The notes under the pieces were generated by a model. The model was given only the letters and a program-made list of their open reading frames with translations. It searched no databases and was not told the origin of the DNA. From assembly GCF_004319545.1 (NCBI RefSeq), contig NZ_CP036313.1, forward strand, positions 3,536,501 through 3,600,500: DNA of 64,000 nucleotides, given 5' to 3'. This DNA is from Desulfobacter hydrogenophilus (GTDB lineage Bacteria; Desulfobacterota; Desulfobacteria; Desulfobacterales; Desulfobacteraceae). Below, piece by piece: positions 1-9,957 of this stretch. Each line of letters begins with the position of its first letter. Within the stretch, counting starts at the first letter, position 1. Made by a program: the position numbers and the translations under genes.

Positions 1-2028
1 AGCTGGAGTCGTACCGCCACCGGAACCCGGTTGTGCAGCCCCCGTACCGGAAGAGGTGCCCCCGACTTCCCTGAGCAGTCTACCCGGTAATCTGGCAACA
101 TATTTGGTTAAATCTTTGGCTGCATCTGTAATTGCACCCGTTCCGGCGGCGCCGAGTGTCTCGGCCATTAGTTTGCCGCTTGATTTGAACCATGCGCCAA
201 GAGCACTGCCCACGGCTCCTCCCGCAACACCACCGAGGGCTCCGAAAAGAACACCTAATATGATTTCTCTTGCGAGTTTTGCACGAGCGGTCCGGTCATC
301 AAGGATGGATTTATGGGCTTCATATCCGTTTTTGTAATTCTGAGAAGCCTGAAGGAAGTAATCTCTGCCTGCAGAGTAGCGTGCAAGAATCAATGAATTG
401 GCTGTGGAGCATTTGTCTTTGAACCCCCTTGGATCATTAACGATGTTGAGTTCAATATCATGACTAAACGCATTGTCTCTACCGGGAATGTATGCGTCTA
501 TGCTTGCAAATGAATTTCCGGCAGTCAACGCAGTAATAGTCACTTCCACTCTATTGGGTTCAACCCAAGTAGGTTCTCCAATATCGATACGGGCAGCACC
601 CGATCCACCGGCAATATCAACAGCAAATGACATGCGTGAAAATTCGATACCCGCTGTTTGCGCATTATCAATATCTCCAAAAACTCCTGTCATCGTAATG
701 GTATCCCCAACAAAAAGATTTGCATAACTTTGAGATCCAAAAGACGTACCTAACCCCACACCTTGCCCCCCACGGTCACCGCGAGACATTGATTCGATCC
801 CCCAATCTACTAACGGGATCATTGTTGCAACACCGACCGGATCGGTATGGGTCGTTGTACTACTATCCTGATTCCCAACCTCTAACTCGGGAGTCATGTT
901 TAAACTTGAAAATAACTTTTTAGCTTTCATTTTGAGGCTGGCGCGGGGTAACCCTTGAGGTGTGGCCCCCATATCTTCCACTTTCTCAGGATCAATAGAT
1001 TGCCATCGCCAATTGAAGCGTGTATTGCTCGGGGCTTCTCGATGATTGGTTACGTTAACCTGAATATTGGAATCAGGATCATTGAGCAATACCAGTAAAA
1101 TATCCGGATGTCTCGTAACTGTCGGGTCAAAAACCCTTTGAATCAAGCTGCGTGAAATGAAGCGTGTCGCGTGCGGTGTTATGGCTGAAGCGTCTCCCTT
1201 AAGGATTAAATCATCAGCTTTTATATGGGCGTTTGTCTTTCTATCAAGCTTATCGGTAATTCTTCCACGACCAGTTTGTTGAATGACATGTGTTAGTTCA
1301 TGAGCAATCAAACGCCTCCCTGCATCGGTCCCCGGCAAATAGCCTCCATCCCGGAAAGCGATATGTTTACCGACAGTAAAAGCCCGGGCATTCAGATCCC
1401 GACTCGTTATATCGGCCACGTTATCTGTATGCACACGAACGCCTCCGAAATCTGCATGCATTCTCTGTTCAAAAAAGGTCCTGTCGGCTGTCGACATGGG
1501 CTGGCCGCCCCTTTTCATATTTGAAACGGTTTCCCCAATATCCGTAGAGGTATGGGATCTTATAGACGAGGACTCTTTTGCCTGAAGGGCCACCGTATGC
1601 TCTTCTTCCTCAGACATTATTAAGCGTTGGAGTAAGGGCGGAATACGCTTCGAGACTGGATTTCTGCGAATGGCCGAATCGTCCATTTGTAACACTTTTT
1701 CCGCCATTTGATCAGCCTCTAACTCGTATTTATCATCAGGAGCTCCCATCTCAAGGTCGGCCTGAATAAGTTTCTCCTCTTCCTTGAGAGGTTGTCTTTG
1801 GACAGTAGAAAGTTTTCGTTGTGGTGGTAAGGGATTCTCTTCTTCATCAATAGGAAGCCGGTGCTCAGGTGGACGGTGCGAAGACATTGCTACCCGTTTT
1901 AGAAAAAATGGAAGGGCTGTTTCCTGAACCTGACCTTCTAATGATTCTCTGGGTTTTATTTTCTCATGTGAAACAGAAACGCCGGGTTTTTTCTGATTTT
2001 TTTTTTGCGTATCGATTGTGATTTTCAT
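1..2028 (-). CDS. DUF4157 (eCIS core domain) protein, C-terminus beyond window edge
   Basis: The frame is open from an ATG at 2028 to base 1 (676 codons), so the 3' end is outside the window. Residues about 1-140 are polar and low in complexity. Residues about 195-260 match the DUF4157/eCIS core domain: a stretch containing HADFGGVRVHT, then DLNARAF, then the HELTHVIQQ metalloprotease-like HExxH motif. The rest is unrecognised, but near residues 585-610 there is a glycine-rich hydrophobic segment (VLFGALGGVAGGAVGSALG) that could insert in a membrane, followed by a Gly/Ser/Thr linker. DUF4157 is known to mark proteins associated with or loaded into contractile injection systems. Its position as the last visible gene, 20 bp after the AAA+ ATPase gene, fits a payload or maturation factor. 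Cargo status is inference. Confidence 0.85.
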   Translation of the reverse strand, partial: MKITIDTQKKNQKKPGVSVSHEKIKPRESLEGQVQETALPFFLKRVAMSSHRPPEHRLPIDEEENPLPPQRKLSTVQRQPLKEEEKLIQADLEMGAPDDKYELEADQMAEKVLQMDDSAIRRNPVSKRIPPLLQRLIMSEEEEHTVALQAKESSSIRSHTSTDIGETVSNMKRGGQPMSTADRTFFEQRMHADFGGVRVHTDNVADITSRDLNARAFTVGKHIAFRDGGYLPGTDAGRRLIAHELTHVIQQTGRGRITDKLDRKTNAHIKADDLILKGDASAITPHATRFISRSLIQRVFDPTVTRHPDILLVLLNDPDSNIQVNVTNHREAPSNTRFNWRWQSIDPEKVEDMGATPQGLPRASLKMKAKKLFSSLNMTPELEVGNQDSSTTTHTDPVGVATMIPLVDWGIESMSRGDRGGQGVGLGTSFGSQSYANLFVGDTITMTGVFGDIDNAQTAGIEFSRMSFAVDIAGGSGAARIDIGEPTWVEPNRVEVTITALTAGNSFASIDAYIPGRDNAFSHDIELNIVNDPRGFKDKCSTANSLILARYSAGRDYFLQASQNYKNGYEAHKSILDDRTARAKLAREIILGVLFGALGGVAGGAVGSALGAWFKSSGKLMAETLGAAGTGAITDAAKDLTKYVARLPGRLLREVGGTSSGTGAAQPGSGGGTTPA

Positions 2029-2048
2029 CGTTGGTCTCTTTTATTAAA

Positions 2049-4058
2049 TTAAGACGGTTCTTTCCTCTTGAATTGTCTCAACTCAGGAGCTAATTGTTTG
2101 CCAATTTTCCGGTATTCATCTGAAAGGGCGTAAATTACAGTTTCAAAAGAAATCCTTTCCTTCCGGCTTTTGGCCATCACCGCAGCCGTCAACACCACAT
2201 TCCGGATATGGCCGCCGGAAAGCTCGCACTGCATAGCCAGTTGATTGATGTTGCCTTTGGAAAGGGTGTGAAATGATCCCAGATGATTAAGCCAGATGGC
2301 CCGGCGCTCTTTGGGCGTGGGCAGGGGGAAGTCAATGATCATGTCCAGCCTGCGGGTGAAGGCCGCGTCGAACCGGGCCTTGCTGTTGCTGGTGAGCAGC
2401 ACTACTCCGGTGTAGGTTTCGATTCTCTGGAGCAGGTAGTTGGTTTGGGAGTTGGCGAACCGGTCATTGGCATCTTTGACATCGGTGCGTTTGCCGAACA
2501 GGGAGTCTGCTTCGTCAAACAAAAGGACCACGTCTTCCTGTTCCGACTGCCCCAGGAGTCGGGCCAGGTTTTTTTCGGTTTCCCCGATGTATTTACTGGT
2601 GATGGATGCCAGGTCCACCCGGTACAGGGGGGTGCTCAGTCGGTTGGCCAGCCAGCTTGCGGCCAACGTCTTGCCTGTACCTGACGGACCGGTAAACAGG
2701 GCTTTGACGCCCATTTCGTACCGGGCCTTGAGGGTGATGCCCAGATCGTTCACCAGCTGTTCGCGCAGGCGACACCGCTGCTCCAGCAAATCCAGCTGTC
2801 TTTGGGTCCGGGGCCGGACCACCAGGGTTTTGTCGGTGACTTGGGCTTTCACGGGTTGGGCCATAGCACTCAAGCCCCTGTTCTCCCGGAGCCAGGCTGC
2901 TTCCCGAATGTCCTCCATGCCAACAGCGTCTTTTTGGTGAATGATGCTTTGACGTTTGGCCAGACCCGCCAACTCAATGATCCGGTCCATACCGTGGATA
3001 TGGTCGGATGCCAGTTGTTCGGATAATTCGGACCGGTTCAGATGTTTGTCCCAGAGGCTTTTGCGTTCCTCATGGGTCGGCAAAGGGATGGTCCAGCCGA
3101 TGACCTGTCCGACATTGGATTCAAAGGCGCCTTCATGGCCGGCAAGCACCAGTACAGGGCCTTGATACCCCGTGATCTCCGGAAGGTTGATCTGATCCCC
3201 CGGCCCGCACTCATAACTCAAAATCGGTAAAAGGCTTTTTTGAATGCAGATGGTTCCCAACCCGGTAAAGGCCTTTTCCTGATTCTCAATCATTAAGGCC
3301 TTTTTCCCAAGAGTAACGGCAATATGACGGGCAGCCCTTGTTTTTTCCCGGATAGACGAAGACCGGATCACCAGGGCGTCTCTGGAGCCCTGGGCCAGGG
3401 ACCGGGCCTGGAGGTCTGCCTGCCGGGCCAGGGAGTGCGGCAGTTCAAATCCGTCATCGTCACCTATGATTCGGGTACCGGGCCATGAAAAGCGGCCCCC
3501 TGCTACGTTCAATGCCACAGGTGTATGCAGGCGCACCGACTGCTCTGGCAGGGGAGCCGCTTCATTCAGCATCTGAAGAAGACCCAGCGCAACGGCTTTC
3601 CCATGGACGATGTTTGCCATGATATTTCCCATATTATTACCAGGGTATATTCCCGAATCCCGGATCAAAGCGGCCAGCAGGCTCAGCGTGGGCCGGGATC
3701 CGCCCATGGGTTGTTGAAGGTAAGCCATGCAACGGCCTGCCATGGGATCGGTTTCCACAAGATAACACAGGGTCAGGGCGATGATATCGGAACAAGCCGG
3801 TTGCGTCGTTCCCAGAAGCCCGATCAGGTTTTTTTCCCCGGCGTGGGAGTTTTGGATCATATCGTTTAAGTTCAACGGTCCATGGGGCCTGGGTGGAACG
3901 GCGTGCATCAGATAGGCGGCTTCGGGCTGACTGGGTTCCTTTTGCTGGTCCGGGGGCAGCATGCCTGCCAGCAACCCCATGACCCAGTTCCTGATATCCA
4001 GGGCAGGTAAATTGTCCCTTGGCGGGATGACATGTTGAATGTGAATGGTATTAGGCAT
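2049..4058 (-). CDS. eCIS AAA+ ATPase (Afp15/Pvc15-like)
   Basis: A 669-aa ATPase. The C-terminal half carries a complete AAA+ core: Walker A GPSGTGKT near residue 456, Walker B LLFDEADSLFGKR near 512, sensor-1-like LLTSNSK near 554 and FTRRLD near 565 with the likely arginine finger. The N-terminal half looks like a degenerate second AAA module, as in many eCIS ATPases. In Afp/PVC-type particles this ATPase is needed for particle assembly or cargo handling in the producing cell. The ATG at 4058 is preferred over an in-frame start at 4109: it lies 2 bp after the tape-measure stop and has a GGGGGAG ribosome site about 10 bases upstream, whereas the upstream start would overlap the preceding gene by about 49 bp. 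Confidence 0.93.
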   Translation of the reverse strand: MPNTIHIQHVIPPRDNLPALDIRNWVMGLLAGMLPPDQQKEPSQPEAAYLMHAVPPRPHGPLNLNDMIQNSHAGEKNLIGLLGTTQPACSDIIALTLCYLVETDPMAGRCMAYLQQPMGGSRPTLSLLAALIRDSGIYPGNNMGNIMANIVHGKAVALGLLQMLNEAAPLPEQSVRLHTPVALNVAGGRFSWPGTRIIGDDDGFELPHSLARQADLQARSLAQGSRDALVIRSSSIREKTRAARHIAVTLGKKALMIENQEKAFTGLGTICIQKSLLPILSYECGPGDQINLPEITGYQGPVLVLAGHEGAFESNVGQVIGWTIPLPTHEERKSLWDKHLNRSELSEQLASDHIHGMDRIIELAGLAKRQSIIHQKDAVGMEDIREAAWLRENRGLSAMAQPVKAQVTDKTLVVRPRTQRQLDLLEQRCRLREQLVNDLGITLKARYEMGVKALFTGPSGTGKTLAASWLANRLSTPLYRVDLASITSKYIGETEKNLARLLGQSEQEDVVLLFDEADSLFGKRTDVKDANDRFANSQTNYLLQRIETYTGVVLLTSNSKARFDAAFTRRLDMIIDFPLPTPKERRAIWLNHLGSFHTLSKGNINQLAMQCELSGGHIRNVVLTAAVMAKSRKERISFETVIYALSDEYRKIGKQLAPELRQFKRKEPS

Positions 4059-4060
4059 GG

Positions 4061-6016
4061 TTAACTGTCTCCCCCAACATAATGAAATTGAAACACCCGT
4101 CCCAGCCACGGCACCCAGCCAGGGTTGATATCGAGTCCTGCCATACGCACACGGATATCCAGTTGGCTAAAAGGGAACGTCAGGTCCAGGTGGGTTTTTG
4201 TGGTTGCGATATACGCCGGGCGGCGAATTAAGTCCCTAAGTTCCATGGCGGCAGCATCACGGCAATACCGTTCCATGGCGGTCACCATGGTATCCACCAG
4301 TCGATCCAGGGACCAGTCTTGGGACACAACCGGACCCGGATTTATGTGATATCGGTCGAGCCAGGGCGCTACCCGGTATCGGTTTTTTCGACGCCAGACG
4401 CCAATCATCAGCGGGTTTTCGGAATCAAGGAGCAGGCCGTATCCATTAAAACCGTTGATTGTTGCCACACGGAAATTATCCTCTTCCGATGACGGCTTCG
4501 GCAGAATGCGCCGCCATTGCGGTGGTGCTGCAAATTCAGGAATTACGGTAGCAGGTTCCGGTTTTTCCCCGAGAAATGCAAGGGCCGGATCATCCGGTGG
4601 AATGGAAAAAAGCGTTGCGCATCGGAAAAGAATGTGCCGGGGAAGATCGAGATCGTTATACTCCGGAAATTTTTCCATTAACGTGTCCACCCCAATGCGC
4701 TTCATCAGGGGGATTATGAAAATTAATCCCGCATACTCGCTGGTCTCACCGGCAAATCCGCCCAGAAACGGCAAAATATCCCTTAAGACATGTTTTCTAA
4801 ACGGTGTGGATTGACTATGTTCCGATTCCGGGGAAGGGGAACCCGAAGAATCGGAGGCCACTGTGTGACCGGGAGGACCGGGGGCCTGGGGATAGCCGTC
4901 AACCAAAATATGTTCAGGTGGCTGACGCGACTTTTCGTAAATGCTGTCGGTGTGTTGGGATATAGCCTTTCCGGCCCCATCCTGTTCCGATTTCGGCTCT
5001 GCCGTGGGTTTGTTCTTGTAGACAAACTCCGACTCAGCATAGTCGGTTGCGATTTGACCATGGGCATTTGTCTCTTGCATTGTCGCTTCTGATGGAATCC
5101 CACCGGATTGATTCAGCTTCCCTCGGATTTGTCTATGAACTTCAGGGCCTGCATCCTGGTGCGGATCACCCACGTTTCCCCGGTCCTTTTTAGTACCTTG
5201 GGTATCACGGGGATTGGCAGGGAGGTTGGAAACCGTCCCAAGCAAGCGGTTCAAGTGAACCGGATCTGCAGCTTGATTCATCCGGGCCAAAACCAGATAG
5301 GACGCAAGCGCAAACCTTGGATCAAAAATCGGCCAGAGACCGGCCGCCCCTGTGATTATCCCGCCTTCAAGAGAGGTCACTATCATCGGTTTTTTCGGGG
5401 GGATCATTGCCCTTTTTTCCGTTTCTTTCATGGGGTCAATGAGAACCGGTGAAAGGCCCAGATTGAAAAGGTAACGGGTAACATCCCGGGGATTGAATTT
5501 ATCAAGGACGTCAAGAATCCGGCCGCTTTCCACCAGCGGTTCCAGCACAAAGCAGAGCCCCCGGATACCGGTTTCGTATTCGGAAACCCGGGAGACAATC
5601 ACTTGATAGCTCTGTGGAACCGAAAAAGAAGGGTGCCATCCCTTTACGGCGGCTTTCCAATACCATGCCCGGGGCCGCTGGTTTTTTGCAAGAAGACGGA
5701 TCAGGAACCGATAGGGGGACAGGTCGTCGGGAAACCAGACTGCGGGCGCGCCAATCAATTCTGGCGTGTCCTGGCTGAGCACCACGGGACTGATGTGACG
5801 GAACTGCTCGTCAATTCGATTGGCCAAAAAGCGGCTTGATACAGAGGATGAAAAATTACCCAGATCAAGTCGTTTGACAAACACCCGGCCATTGGGGGGA
5901 ACTCCGGGAAACGACGCTGTCCGGAGGGCATCTTCAATAGCACATGTCATCCGGGACAGTATGGCGTTATCCCGGGTTCGGATTCGTAATTTTCGAACAT
6001 GACAATCTGTCGACAT
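4061..6016 (-). CDS. Contractile injection system tape measure protein
   Basis: A 651-aa protein resembling the CIS_TMP family (Afp14-like), which sets tail length. Support is the place directly before the AAA+ ATPase gene, an N-terminal region with His-x-x-Lys-x-Arg strands and a conserved 'PFLGGF...YAGLIFIIPL' region near residues 415-440, where the family has its 'NAGL-hhh-P' signature. A long polar, low-complexity middle (about residues 265-400) is typical of tape measures. The start at 6016 is chosen because AGGGGAA lies 7 bases upstream and it avoids overlap with the preceding gene; an in-frame start at 6058 would overlap that gene by 25 bp. Confidence 0.8.
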   Translation of the reverse strand: MSTDCHVRKLRIRTRDNAILSRMTCAIEDALRTASFPGVPPNGRVFVKRLDLGNFSSSVSSRFLANRIDEQFRHISPVVLSQDTPELIGAPAVWFPDDLSPYRFLIRLLAKNQRPRAWYWKAAVKGWHPSFSVPQSYQVIVSRVSEYETGIRGLCFVLEPLVESGRILDVLDKFNPRDVTRYLFNLGLSPVLIDPMKETEKRAMIPPKKPMIVTSLEGGIITGAAGLWPIFDPRFALASYLVLARMNQAADPVHLNRLLGTVSNLPANPRDTQGTKKDRGNVGDPHQDAGPEVHRQIRGKLNQSGGIPSEATMQETNAHGQIATDYAESEFVYKNKPTAEPKSEQDGAGKAISQHTDSIYEKSRQPPEHILVDGYPQAPGPPGHTVASDSSGSPSPESEHSQSTPFRKHVLRDILPFLGGFAGETSEYAGLIFIIPLMKRIGVDTLMEKFPEYNDLDLPRHILFRCATLFSIPPDDPALAFLGEKPEPATVIPEFAAPPQWRRILPKPSSEEDNFRVATINGFNGYGLLLDSENPLMIGVWRRKNRYRVAPWLDRYHINPGPVVSQDWSLDRLVDTMVTAMERYCRDAAAMELRDLIRRPAYIATTKTHLDLTFPFSQLDIRVRMAGLDINPGWVPWLGRVFQFHYVGGDS

Positions 6017-6033
6017 GGCCGGTTCCCCTATTA

Positions 6034-9000
6034 TTACTTCATGGATTTCAACATCCAATTCATCTGTGTCGCACTGGTTTCCGGAATAAATTTTATTTGG
6101 GCCCCTTGGTCAATGCTGAAATCAGGTTTGCCGTCCTTGGTTTGGGTGACCTTGATGCGGGCCGCACCGGCTCCGACATCTGCCACAATGCCTTGAACCA
6201 CAACGGATTGTTGGGTCATGACCGTGGCGGTCATTCCAATTTTCACGATCCCCTGGTTCACGGCGACATCAATGACATCCCCCACCTTTCCGGCGGACGG
6301 CTCGTTCACATATCCCTTTATGATCGTGCTGACCGGTGCATGGCCGGCCAGGAGAATACAGACCCGGACCAGATCGTTCATGGTCTGGCGGGCCTGGGCA
6401 ATGTCGGTGTCGACCTGGGAAAAAAGCCAGTCCACCATATTCTGCAGATCCTTGCGCAGGAAGATATCAATCTTGTCAAAAGAGGGCAGGGTCTCCAGTT
6501 TTTGCAAATCCACCGGTTTGTCGTAAATGCTGATCAGATTGGCCCACTGGAGCTTAATGACGGGTTCCATTCCGTCCACCAGATGGTACAGACAGACCGC
6601 CACATCCTCCAGGTTTTCCATGACGGTCGCCGCCCGGCGGGCCAGTTTGGAAAATCCTCTGCCTTTTTCGATCAAATCGGCCAGCGACACCTTGTTTTCG
6701 GCCTGATAAACTAAATCAAGCCAGGTCATGGTATTCAGTTTAACCGTATCCGGAACGACTTTTTCTTTGGCTACCACTTGTTTGACCTGCTGGTTGGCCG
6801 CTATAATTTTCCAGGCTGCCTGGCCAAACGCATGGGTGTTATACACCTTGTGGGAAACGGTTTGGGCCGGTGCCTGGGCCACAATCCGTGCGGTGCGTGC
6901 GGCTGCTTGTGTCATCAGTTCGGCCACGCCGGGAACCGTGTTGACCTGGCGGACCAGTCCTTTGGCCTCCGTGAGCCAGGTGATGGGAATTTCACGGAAC
7001 ACATCCAGCATGTCGTCCAGTTCGCCCACGGCCTCGTAATCCCTGGCCAGACAGGCTGGTACCGGATTAACGTATTCGGCAGCCAGGGGAATTGACGGCA
7101 CATCCAGCCGGGTCTCCACCAGCCGGGGCCGGACAAAAATCAGGCTGGTCACATAGGTGGCCAGAATGGCCTGACGCTGTTCATTGACAGCCGTCAGGCG
7201 GGCCTGTTCTTCTTCATACAGGGATCTGGTTACGAGGGCATCATGGCGCAGCACCACCAGCTTGTCATCAATTTCTCCCAGTTTGTCTTTCCAGAGACGG
7301 GCATTGGTTTGTAAATTCAAAAGCACTGTACCGCATTGGTTTACCGCTTTTTTGTAATCCTTGAGTCTTTTTTCAATCAGGCGCATGGCATTGAGCCCGT
7401 GTTCCAGGGCCGTTACCCCGGTTGAAAAATAATTGGCCTCATCCCCGTCAGCAGGATCCGGATCGAACATGCCTTCCCGGATGTTTTTAGAAAGCAGCGG
7501 GTCCTTGACGGACCGCATGTTTTTTTTATTGTTTGCTGCAAGATTTGAAAAATAAGTTTGAAGTTTTTCCGAAGAAATAGCCGGTTTCTGGTCCGCCAGG
7601 TATTTTTTTTCGTCATCGGTCAAGGGAACCACATGAATGGATGCAAAATCTTCGGATAAGCGTGACCGGTTGTCCAGGATGACTTGTTCCGACTCGGTCA
7701 AACCTTTGATATATGCGTCATATTGACTGCGGGCAATGATAGCGGTCTTGCTGTCCGTTACACTGACCTCTTCATCAATTTCCAGGGGCACCTGGGCAAG
7801 CAGGTCAAAAATGGCTGACTTGGTGTTGACCGCGTTACTTTTAACCTCCATTGCCGGAGACTCGTATACCCTTTCAATCACAGGTTTGTCACGAACTGCC
7901 ATTTTCTGGGGGATGATCACCGGTTGCTTATATTTAAACACCACCTCCGGCGTTGCGGCCGCGGCATAGTACAGATCTTTTTTGACCGAATAGATGGAGC
8001 CCGTTGTCTTTTGTGTTTCAGCCAGCATGGCAATGGTTTTGTTGGCATCCCCGTAACGGCTTGCCGTCACACTGGCCAGTGTTCGTGTGGCCGTCATCAA
8101 CTCATCGGTGGAAATATCCTGGCCGCTTTCCCGTTTCTTGATGATCGACAGAGCATTATCGATTTTTTCATTTTCAGTGGTGCCGGACAACGCTTCAGGT
8201 GCCAGTTCTTCAGGGGTGATATCAAGCGTTTTTTCAGTGGTGATGGCCGAATTGAAATACTGTTCCACATCATCTAAGGTGGGGATGCTTTGCTGGTCTC
8301 CGACAATGCTTGCCATGGCCGGGGAGGTGGCCATTCTGGAGGCCTTGATGTTTCCTTTTAAAAGCCTTCGCAGGCGGTACATCTCGGTTTCAGACTTGAC
8401 ATAGCCGGAATTCAACAGGTCTTCGGTTTTGGTGATCTTCTCTTTTAAATCGGCAATGAAGTTTTCAAGCCCTTGAAATTCTTCCCGGAACCCCGGGGGA
8501 TCGTCATTCGTTGGAACCAGGGGATTAAGCACCGACCCGGGAACGCCCGGTGCATTTTTTCGGATCCATGTACGCAGATTTGAAACCGCATTGACAGCCG
8601 CGCTCCCAAATTCCGTAAGTGTATCATCATGGTCCGGGAATACGGGAAATACAGTCTCATCCGGGATCGCGTCCGTATCCGCTCCGAATTCTGGAACCTG
8701 TGCCTGATCAATGCCTCCAATGACCCGGTTGGCCATGCCTCTGAGCCAGGTCCGGTTTGCGATCCACAGCCGGATTTCACCAATCAGCTTGCGCAGGGTT
8801 TCCAGAAAAACAGGATCCGGGGTTTCCGTTTTCAGCAGGTCCGGCTGGTACACGGACTGGGGAACGGGCACCAGCAGTTTGATTTTTTCGGGCATGTTTA
8901 AATCAAAAGGCACCAAGCCGGCTGAGGCGTTCATGGCAACTTCCAATTGTTCTTCGGGAATGGGTGAGGCTTCGATAATAAACTGGCTGGGGAAAAAATC

Positions 9001-9957
9001 CGACCGCATGTTATCAAAATTTAAGGCCTGTTTCGGCAACACACCCACCGGCGGCAGGGTCTCAAAAAGGGTATGAGCTGGGGGCAGTTCATCCGTGGTT
9101 TGCCTGATATCAGCTAAATGCCCCACGAATTGTTGGATGCGTGACTCCCACAGAAACGGCGTACCGTTCAGAGACAACAGGGGCCGGGTGGAAAGGGGCG
9201 CCCCGCCCTGGCGCACCACGGCCTGCTGATCAATGAACATGATTTGGCCGGTGTCTTCGGTAATGTAAGCCAGCCCCAGGGGGACGCCCACCTGTTCCCA
9301 TGGAAACAGGGTGTCCGGATGGGCATATTCAAAGTCGAAAATTTGGTATACCAGCCGGTTCCGGAGCTGCGGGTCCTCAACTGGTGGAATGGATCCCAAA
9401 AGACCGGTAGGCCAGGGCATGAACACCATCCGGCATCCATCCACGATCTGCTCATCGTCAAAGGGATCCTGATTTTCATCCCACTGGCATTGATTCTCCG
9501 TGTCGCTGACGATTTCATCTAGGATTTCAATTGGTTGGAGCAGGAATATTCCGGCACCCCGGGGAGCATTTTCACTTTCCCACACAGCCACATTGTTCAT
9601 AAAAATATCCGAGGTCTCCGGCAGGGTCACATCTTCGCCCCATGGGGTGATTCCCTGGCCGGCGGAAAGCCTCAACCATTGCTCGGTGTGATGGGTGCCC
9701 TCCTGATCGGCAAACTGCCGTTGGTAATGGGACAGGGTCAGCCCCTGGATCACCCCCCGGGACACGTGGCGGCCGGCCAGTTGAAGATGACGCAGATGGT
9801 GCTTGGTGTTGGAAATCAGGGTATCCGCGGTCAGCGCCCGTCCCGTATACAAATGGGGTCGGCTGTACCATTCCGAAGATACCCGGTTACTCAATACCGG
9901 TGACGTCCGGATGACCCGCTCGCCTTCAAAATGGTGTTCTGCGAAGGCTATTTTCAT
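6034..9957 (-). CDS. Large eCIS-associated protein with shared N-terminal domain, 1307 aa
   Basis: I do not recognise a named family. Residues about 25-125 align by eye with the N-termini of the next two upstream genes: a G-x-x-L start, a helical stretch, a G(x)V-x-x-GL motif (here GVIQGLTL), then a G-x-G-(I/M)-x-x-x-G-x-x-(V)-x-L strand pair. The long middle is mostly polar and helical, rich in Lys, Glu and Gln, and the last about 100 residues look beta-rich. Its start codon overlaps the previous stop (TAATG), and it sits between baseplate genes and the tape measure. A large baseplate, cage or fibre-network component is the best guess. It is unusually long compared with its two relatives. 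Confidence 0.75.
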   Translation of the reverse strand: MKIAFAEHHFEGERVIRTSPVLSNRVSSEWYSRPHLYTGRALTADTLISNTKHHLRHLQLAGRHVSRGVIQGLTLSHYQRQFADQEGTHHTEQWLRLSAGQGITPWGEDVTLPETSDIFMNNVAVWESENAPRGAGIFLLQPIEILDEIVSDTENQCQWDENQDPFDDEQIVDGCRMVFMPWPTGLLGSIPPVEDPQLRNRLVYQIFDFEYAHPDTLFPWEQVGVPLGLAYITEDTGQIMFIDQQAVVRQGGAPLSTRPLLSLNGTPFLWESRIQQFVGHLADIRQTTDELPPAHTLFETLPPVGVLPKQALNFDNMRSDFFPSQFIIEASPIPEEQLEVAMNASAGLVPFDLNMPEKIKLLVPVPQSVYQPDLLKTETPDPVFLETLRKLIGEIRLWIANRTWLRGMANRVIGGIDQAQVPEFGADTDAIPDETVFPVFPDHDDTLTEFGSAAVNAVSNLRTWIRKNAPGVPGSVLNPLVPTNDDPPGFREEFQGLENFIADLKEKITKTEDLLNSGYVKSETEMYRLRRLLKGNIKASRMATSPAMASIVGDQQSIPTLDDVEQYFNSAITTEKTLDITPEELAPEALSGTTENEKIDNALSIIKKRESGQDISTDELMTATRTLASVTASRYGDANKTIAMLAETQKTTGSIYSVKKDLYYAAAATPEVVFKYKQPVIIPQKMAVRDKPVIERVYESPAMEVKSNAVNTKSAIFDLLAQVPLEIDEEVSVTDSKTAIIARSQYDAYIKGLTESEQVILDNRSRLSEDFASIHVVPLTDDEKKYLADQKPAISSEKLQTYFSNLAANNKKNMRSVKDPLLSKNIREGMFDPDPADGDEANYFSTGVTALEHGLNAMRLIEKRLKDYKKAVNQCGTVLLNLQTNARLWKDKLGEIDDKLVVLRHDALVTRSLYEEEQARLTAVNEQRQAILATYVTSLIFVRPRLVETRLDVPSIPLAAEYVNPVPACLARDYEAVGELDDMLDVFREIPITWLTEAKGLVRQVNTVPGVAELMTQAAARTARIVAQAPAQTVSHKVYNTHAFGQAAWKIIAANQQVKQVVAKEKVVPDTVKLNTMTWLDLVYQAENKVSLADLIEKGRGFSKLARRAATVMENLEDVAVCLYHLVDGMEPVIKLQWANLISIYDKPVDLQKLETLPSFDKIDIFLRKDLQNMVDWLFSQVDTDIAQARQTMNDLVRVCILLAGHAPVSTIIKGYVNEPSAGKVGDVIDVAVNQGIVKIGMTATVMTQQSVVVQGIVADVGAGAARIKVTQTKDGKPDFSIDQGAQIKFIPETSATQMNWMLKSMK

